A DNA stretch of 64,000 nt from assembly GCA_022486625.1 (NCBI GenBank), contig JAKVKH010000013.1:1-64000 (forward strand), in the 5' to 3' direction. The notes beneath the pieces were generated by a model, which was given only the letters and a program-made list of their open reading frames with translations, ran no database searches and was not told the origin of the DNA. Below are positions 59,524 through 64,000 of this stretch, piece after piece (within the stretch, counting starts at the first letter, position 1; each line of letters starts with the position of its first letter). The stretch is from Butyrivibrio sp. GTDB lineage: Bacteria; Bacillota; Clostridia; Lachnospirales; Lachnospiraceae. The position numbers were made by a program, and so were the translations under genes.

Positions 59524-61699
59524 TTATTTTCTTCGCCCTTTTATGCGCTCTGACGTTCAACAATATCCCAAGTGATAATATCACAAGGCCCGCCACAGTC
59601 ACTCCTCCTGTCACCATCGGATTCTGCCACAAAGCTGTTCCAAGATTCAAAGGTTTAACTCCAAGCATTCCTGCAATCTCCTTATCCGTCAGTGCATAAC
59701 GCATGTCGTATCCGTCAACAAGCGTCTGCACATTATCCTTCTCCGGATGATTTTTGAGATATTCACTCAATCTGCTGACTACTTTATCATTTCTTCCAAG
59801 GATACTGTCAACTTCAATCTGCTCTGAATCACATGCCCCTGCATTTCCCATTGCATCAATCTGACTTATAATAGCATCTGCGCCATCCTGATGTAATTCA
59901 GTCAATGCTCTGGCCTTATAGGCAAGCGCATATTTATCATTCGGACTTTCTTTCAGAATTTCATCTGCATATTTAATTACGGATGCATAATCCTTCTTCA
60001 GATCATATGCACGCATCATTCCGCCCATATATCCAGTATTATCTGAATATTTAGACAGAAGTTTCTGATAAATTGCAATTGCTCCATCCGGGTCATTCAT
60101 TTTCTTATAATCAATTATCGCTTCCCATTCTGAAAATTCCGGATGATCAGTAAATGATTTTGCTGCAGCCTGCGCCAGTCTGACTGCATTTACAGGTTCT
60201 CCCAGCTTGACATATACGCCAATCTGTTTATTTATGATTCCTGCCGTCCGGTAGCTGTCTGCCTTCTTTGCCTGTTCATATACAGTAATTGCGTCTGCAT
60301 ATTTGCCATTTGCGCTCAAAATGCTTGCATACTCATTCAGAATCGTATAATCTTCAGGATATTTTTCAGACATTTTCTTCAGATACATTTCATAGGAATC
60401 AAATGACTTCTGTGTAAAATGTCCATCATTTATATGATTAATAATATAATCAGCCTGCTGATATTCATCTGCTGGAAAATCCTCCAATCTGGCATATGTC
60501 GCAATCACATCATTCATTGTAATATCTTTTTTGCCATTAATATAATCTGTACATTCTGTTTCTGTCGTATTATCTTTCCCTACCAGTGGTTCTACCGCTT
60601 TCATTGCTTCCTCTGGATCTGACTTATACATATTAATCCAGAACTTTATATTTGCTGCTGTATTTTCATCGACTTTCCCAACCGTAAGCGTTTTCAATGC
60701 ATTATCATAATCGCTCATGTCCATATAGCAATCGCTGATGTATTCCATGCTATATTGATACGTTGGATCAATTTTGTAAGCAGCCTCAAATCCGTTTATT
60801 GCATCTGTATACTTTTCTGTATTGTAAAATGCCATTGCCCGCCAATATGTTGCATCAATATTCTTTTTGTCCGTCTTAAGCACTTTATCATAATATTGAA
60901 CAGCCCGGTCATAATATCCGTTGTTAAAATAGAAATCAGCCACGGTTATATCATCTGCTTTCAATCCGTCTATCATATATTTTTTTACTGCAGCATCAAG
61001 ATCCCCTTCCGACTTTTCTCCTATGCAGTTTACTATTTTCTCGGTATAACTTCCTTTATATTGGTCATCCGTCTCATCTATTATCTTTTGATAATATGCA
61101 ATGGCCTTATCATAATTTTTTCTTATCTCCTCAAGCTTTCCAAGTAAATCATTTACATACGCTTCATTTTCAGGTGAAACTTCTGCAAACTTCTGATAAT
61201 ATTTTTCCGCTTCATCATACTGTCCCAATGCTTCCATTGCATCACCACACACCAGATATAGGTCGAAAGAATCTGCTGTTCCAGGACATTTAAATGCTAT
61301 ATTGGCAACTGCAAGTGCCTTTTCATAATTTCCTATGCTGTTGTATTCCTCTCCAAGCCGATAATAAATGCGCATTAACCTGTCATTATCATCTGTAAAC
61401 AGATTCTTTGCCTCCTCATATGCGGCAATTGCCCCATATGCATCATTTAATTGATAATAGCACTCCCCCAGATTATAGTATACAAATGGTTCCCTGTCTT
61501 CCTGTTTTGTACCGGCTTTTTCATATTTATCATTGATCTGCTGATAAATTACAGCTGCATCCTGATAATTTTCTTTCTGAAACTGATTCCATGCCTGCTC
61601 ATTCATAGAATCTATGCTGTCTTCAGCAAAGACCGGTATCGTATATGCTGAAAAACAAATTGCGATTGTCATAATCCCTGTTATAAGTTTATGATTCAT
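59510..61699 (-). CDS. Secreted/membrane-anchored TPR protein
   Basis: A 729-residue protein with a signal peptide (about 1-25, cut near VFAED), at least ten TPR units (e.g. YYNLGECYYQLNDAYGAIAA, YDEAEKYYQKFAEVSPENEA, YDRAVQYYDKVLKTDKKNID), and a C-terminal membrane helix (MVTGGVTVAGLVILSLGILL) before a short basic tail. The repeats thus lie outside the cell. The stop overlaps the CAP-kinase start by 14 bp, so the two are co-translated, and the TPR may be the partner or target of that kinase. Confidence 0.88.
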   Translation of the reverse strand: MNHKLITGIMTIAICFSAYTIPVFAEDSIDSMNEQAWNQFQKENYQDAAVIYQQINDKYEKAGTKQEDREPFVYYNLGECYYQLNDAYGAIAAYEEAKNLFTDDNDRLMRIYYRLGEEYNSIGNYEKALAVANIAFKCPGTADSFDLYLVCGDAMEALGQYDEAEKYYQKFAEVSPENEAYVNDLLGKLEEIRKNYDKAIAYYQKIIDETDDQYKGSYTEKIVNCIGEKSEGDLDAAVKKYMIDGLKADDITVADFYFNNGYYDRAVQYYDKVLKTDKKNIDATYWRAMAFYNTEKYTDAINGFEAAYKIDPTYQYSMEYISDCYMDMSDYDNALKTLTVGKVDENTAANIKFWINMYKSDPEEAMKAVEPLVGKDNTTETECTDYINGKKDITMNDVIATYARLEDFPADEYQQADYIINHINDGHFTQKSFDSYEMYLKKMSEKYPEDYTILNEYASILSANGKYADAITVYEQAKKADSYRTAGIINKQIGVYVKLGEPVNAVRLAQAAAKSFTDHPEFSEWEAIIDYKKMNDPDGAIAIYQKLLSKYSDNTGYMGGMMRAYDLKKDYASVIKYADEILKESPNDKYALAYKARALTELHQDGADAIISQIDAMGNAGACDSEQIEVDSILGRNDKVVSRLSEYLKNHPEKDNVQTLVDGYDMRYALTDKEIAGMLGVKPLNLGTALWQNPMVTGGVTVAGLVILSLGILLNVRAHKRAKKINECE

Positions 61700-61752
61700 T
61701 TTCTCCCCTCATTTCTGTGCTTTAGCAAGTGCATCCAATGTTGCATCTGTTT

Positions 61753-62436
61753 TTATTTCCCCGCTGCTGACACTAAATCTTTAGTAACTCCATTACTTTT
61801 CAGATGCTGATTGCATTCATCTACAGGCGTAAAAATAATATGCTTCGAATTGGAATACAATTGCAAGTCAACACTTCCTCCGGCAGTATTTCAGGAATGC
61901 TGCAGTCTGTTTGCGCTTCTCCTGTAGCCGCTGCCAGACTGTACAGCCTCGTACCTTCCCTGACAGCCCGATCCATTGCCGCATTCTTTCGCCTGTGCAA
62001 TTTCACTTACAGACATTTCTTCATAGTAGAAGAATTACTGGACAGAAAACTTCTGTTCAATTGACAACTGGTCAAGTATTTCTGCTATCAGGCGCTGTTC
62101 CTCCTTATCCATAAGTACTTCTTCCGGAATAAACGTCTCTGTCATCACTTACCGTTTCAAAGAAATCTTCTCCGTCTTCATGTTCCTCATCTGTGAGTAC
62201 TTCCCTGCGATACTTCTGGATATAACGAAGCGTCATGTTGGTTGCAATTCTTCCTGCCCACACATAGAATGCTTCCGGGTTCTGCAGCGTGCCGATTTTG
62301 TTATAGTTCTAAAGCTACGTTTCCTGCATCAGGTCTTCTGTTGTCTGGTGATTCTTTACAATATCACCGATAATTTTGTAGATATATTTCTTTGAAAGAT
62401 CATAAATTCTCTGTCATCCTTCTGATATTGTCCCAT
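61753..62436 (-). pseudogene. Decayed, internally deleted second copy of the ECF sigma/membrane fusion gene
   Basis: Almost all of this stretch aligns with the intact gene at 62466-64000 but with losses. From ATG 62436 (MGQYQ) the sigma part is recognisable, with an 11-base insertion at about 62413-62423, an in-frame stop, small indels and a 58-bp loss near 61990. At about 61922 the sequence jumps from the start of region after sigma 4 (LYSLAAA) to ATGEAQTDCSIPEILPEEV, so some 535 bp of Ala/Gly linker and membrane segment are missing. The tail VDECNQHLKSNGVT is a diverged version of the intact IDECNQYLAGQGVS. It cannot make the full protein. Confidence 0.85.
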
Positions 62437-62465
62437 TACTTCTATGTAATTTTCCCATCCTGATC

Positions 62466-64000
62466 TTAGTTATATGTCGTAACCGTATCCTTTTTGGTAA
62501 TCGTAACTATCTCAGCCTCACATGACTTATCCGGAATATCATTTTGTGTAAGTTTATAAGTAGATACACCTTGCCCCGCCAGATACTGATTGCATTCATC
62601 AATTGAGGCAAAATCCATCGTTTCTCCGGTATCCAGCCTTTCCCCATGACAACTGCCATCCGCTTTTACTGTTATCCTCATCCAATCAGATACAGTTTCT
62701 TCTGTTGTTGCCTGCAATGCCGCTGTATCAACTATGCTGCTTGCTGCTGTACTTGCTGCAACCGGTGCTGCCTTGGCCGGAGTTTCAGTTACTGTTTTTT
62801 TCTCTTCTTTATCTGCTTTTTCCTCTTTGGGCGGTTCTTCAGTTGTCTGTTCAGGTTCTTCTACTTCTTCCGGCAGTATTTCAGGAATGCTGCAGTCTGT
62901 TTGCGCTTCTCCTGTAGCCACTGCCACCTGTACCTCTGATGACTCCGCTTCCTGCGGTGCTTCTGCCACAACTGCCTGCTGCACCTGTACTGCATTTACA
63001 GTTGCAACAGTTCCTCCTGCCAGGACTACCGCACCAACGGCAATTGCCACCTTTACTGCAATTGCAGAAACAACTGTACTTCCTGCAGATGCCCCGGCTG
63101 CTCCTGTTGCTGCAGACGCTGCCGTTGCCGCAGATCCCGTTGCACCTGCTGTACCTGCTCCTGCTGTACCTGCTCCTGCTGCTCCTGCTCCTGCTGCTCC
63201 TGCTACGTTTATCGCAGCACCTGCTGAACCTCCGGTTACTGCTCCGGAGCCAGATACCACAGCGCTGCCGGACACTGCTGCATCCGCTATTCCTGCGGCC
63301 CCGGCAGGGGCAACCCCAGCTGCTCCTGCTCCGGCTCCAATTCCGGCTGGTGCCGCTCCTGCAATCCCTGCCCCGGCTGCTGCTCCTGCTGCCACTCCTG
63401 CAATCCCTGCCACTTCCGCAACTCCTGTACGGAATACCAGCAGGAACAGCGGCGCCGCTGCCAGGCTGTACAGCCTCGTACCTTCCCTGACATCCAGATC
63501 TATTACTGCATTCTTTATGGATTTTCTCGCATAATTCAGTCTGCTCTTTACTGTCCCGGTTGAACATCCCATCGTCTGTGCAATTTCGCTTACAGACATT
63601 TCTTCATAGTAGAAGTACTGAACAGAAAGCTTCTGCTCAATCGACAACTGGTCAAGTATTTCTGCAATCAGGCGCTGTTTCTCCTTATCCATAAGTACTT
63701 CTTCCGGGATAAACGCCTCTGTATCATCACTTACCGTTTCAAAAAAATCTTCTCCGTCTTCATGTTCCTCATTTATGAGCACTTCCCTGCGATACTTCTG
63801 GATATAACGAAGCGTCATGTTGGTTGCAATTCTTCCTGCCCACACATAGAATGCTTCCGGGTTCTGCAGCGTGCCGATTTTGTTATAGATCTGAAGATAC
63901 GTTTCCTGCATCAGGTCTTCTGTTGTCTGGTGATTCTTTACAATATCACTGATAATTTTGTAGATATATTTCTCTGAAAGATCATAAATTCTCTGATAGC
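62466..64000 (-). CDS. ECF sigma factor fused to Ala/Gly-rich linker, membrane helix and external domain (5' end just outside)
   Basis: At least 510 residues. The frame is open to the window edge; comparison with the decayed copy (ATGGGACAATATCAG) puts the real start 2-4 codons beyond it. The N-terminal 165 residues are an ECF sigma: region 2 (EAFYVWAGRIATNMTLRYIQ) and region 4 (SIEQKLSVQYFYYEEMSVSE then IAQTMGCSTGTVKSRLNYAR). A segment of about 145 residues follows, almost only Gly, Ala, Ser, Thr and Val, then a membrane helix (VKVAIAVGAVVLAGGTVATV), a Glu/Lys-rich linker and an outer domain of about 70 residues. Sigma and membrane sensor are thus one chain. It lies upstream of the TPR-kinase genes. 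Confidence 0.85.
   Translation of the reverse strand, partial: YQRIYDLSEKYIYKIISDIVKNHQTTEDLMQETYLQIYNKIGTLQNPEAFYVWAGRIATNMTLRYIQKYRREVLINEEHEDGEDFFETVSDDTEAFIPEEVLMDKEKQRLIAEILDQLSIEQKLSVQYFYYEEMSVSEIAQTMGCSTGTVKSRLNYARKSIKNAVIDLDVREGTRLYSLAAAPLFLLVFRTGVAEVAGIAGVAAGAAAGAGIAGAAPAGIGAGAGAAGVAPAGAAGIADAAVSGSAVVSGSGAVTGGSAGAAINVAGAAGAGAAGAGTAGAGTAGATGSAATAASAATGAAGASAGSTVVSAIAVKVAIAVGAVVLAGGTVATVNAVQVQQAVVAEAPQEAESSEVQVAVATGEAQTDCSIPEILPEEVEEPEQTTEEPPKEEKADKEEKKTVTETPAKAAPVAASTAASSIVDTAALQATTEETVSDWMRITVKADGSCHGERLDTGETMDFASIDECNQYLAGQGVSTYKLTQNDIPDKSCEAEIVTITKKDTVTTYN
63040..63440. repeat. Low-complexity GCTCCTGCTGC-type coding repeats
   Basis: Short imperfect repeats of six to nine bases encode the Gly/Ala-rich linker of the sigma fusion. 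The other five frames are also long and open here, which is only a result of the repeat and not evidence of genes. Confidence 0.85.

Noticed and set aside
62734-63534. Long Ala/Pro-rich open frames on the plus strand opposite the sigma fusion
   Set aside because: They arise from the GCTCCTGCTGC-type repeats that code the Gly/Ala linker on the minus strand. They have no ribosome site and no fold-like composition.

Overview
The window looks like a chromosomal segment of an anaerobic, low-to-moderate GC member of the Clostridia, most likely Lachnospiraceae. The main reason is the gene run yicC-remA-gmk-rpoZ-rimO-pgsA-cinA, with rqcH divergent from it and murJ/spoVB-like, glgA, trpS and rho nearby. 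Strong AGGAGG-type ribosome sites, many radical-SAM and flavin enzymes, and zinc-ribbon Ser/Thr kinases fit the same group. The assignment is an inference from gene order. No rRNA, tRNA, CRISPR array or insertion sequence was recognised.

Positions 1-19.5 kb are accessory. First comes a locus of an amino-acid-type adenylation domain overlapping an SPL-like radical SAM gene, divergent from a MarR regulator and a DUF1848 protein. Next (3.5-7.8 kb, minus strand) is the most unusual operon: a fusion of a DnaB-type helicase ATPase domain with a DnaA-type AAA+ domain, then a PD-(D/E)XK nuclease, a WYL regulator, and an orphan FtsZ-C-terminal-like protein interrupted by an amber codon. A Phd/RelE toxin-antitoxin pair lies upstream. 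Then follow a YjbR-EVE fusion, an SdpI/MarR pair, several redox enzymes, a TetR regulon marked by six copies of a 13-bp palindrome, an AbiEi antitoxin with only a 26-codon toxin stub, scars of lost genes, and an esterase/ogt/EamA-transporter operon.

Positions 19.6-26.2 kb form a fructoside-use cluster: GH32 enzyme, lipoprotein-dependent ABC importer (two permeases, no ATPase gene here) and a divergent LacI regulator. A ROK fructokinase at 50.5-51.3 kb has a matching AAACGTTT-centred palindrome upstream and may belong to the same regulon. Positions 26.3-43.8 kb are mostly core genes: RNA helicase, the yicC-cinA operon, ribosome rescue (rqcH), lipid II flippase-like protein, glycogen synthase, TrpRS, a radical SAM enzyme and Rho.

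Positions 44-51 kb hold a chemotaxis receptor split by an amber codon, acyltransferase-type genes, a VanZ protein, a HAD hydrolase and a membrane protein. Positions 51.5-64 kb look like one envelope-signalling island on the minus strand: an ECF sigma factor carrying a long Ala/Gly linker and membrane segment, a decayed second copy of it, a TPR membrane protein, two zinc-ribbon kinases (one with an external CAP-like domain, one with an FHA domain), a PP2C phosphatase, and secreted transglutaminase, CAP and coiled-coil proteins. Gene decay (amber codons, a frameshift, truncations) is frequent throughout the accessory parts.
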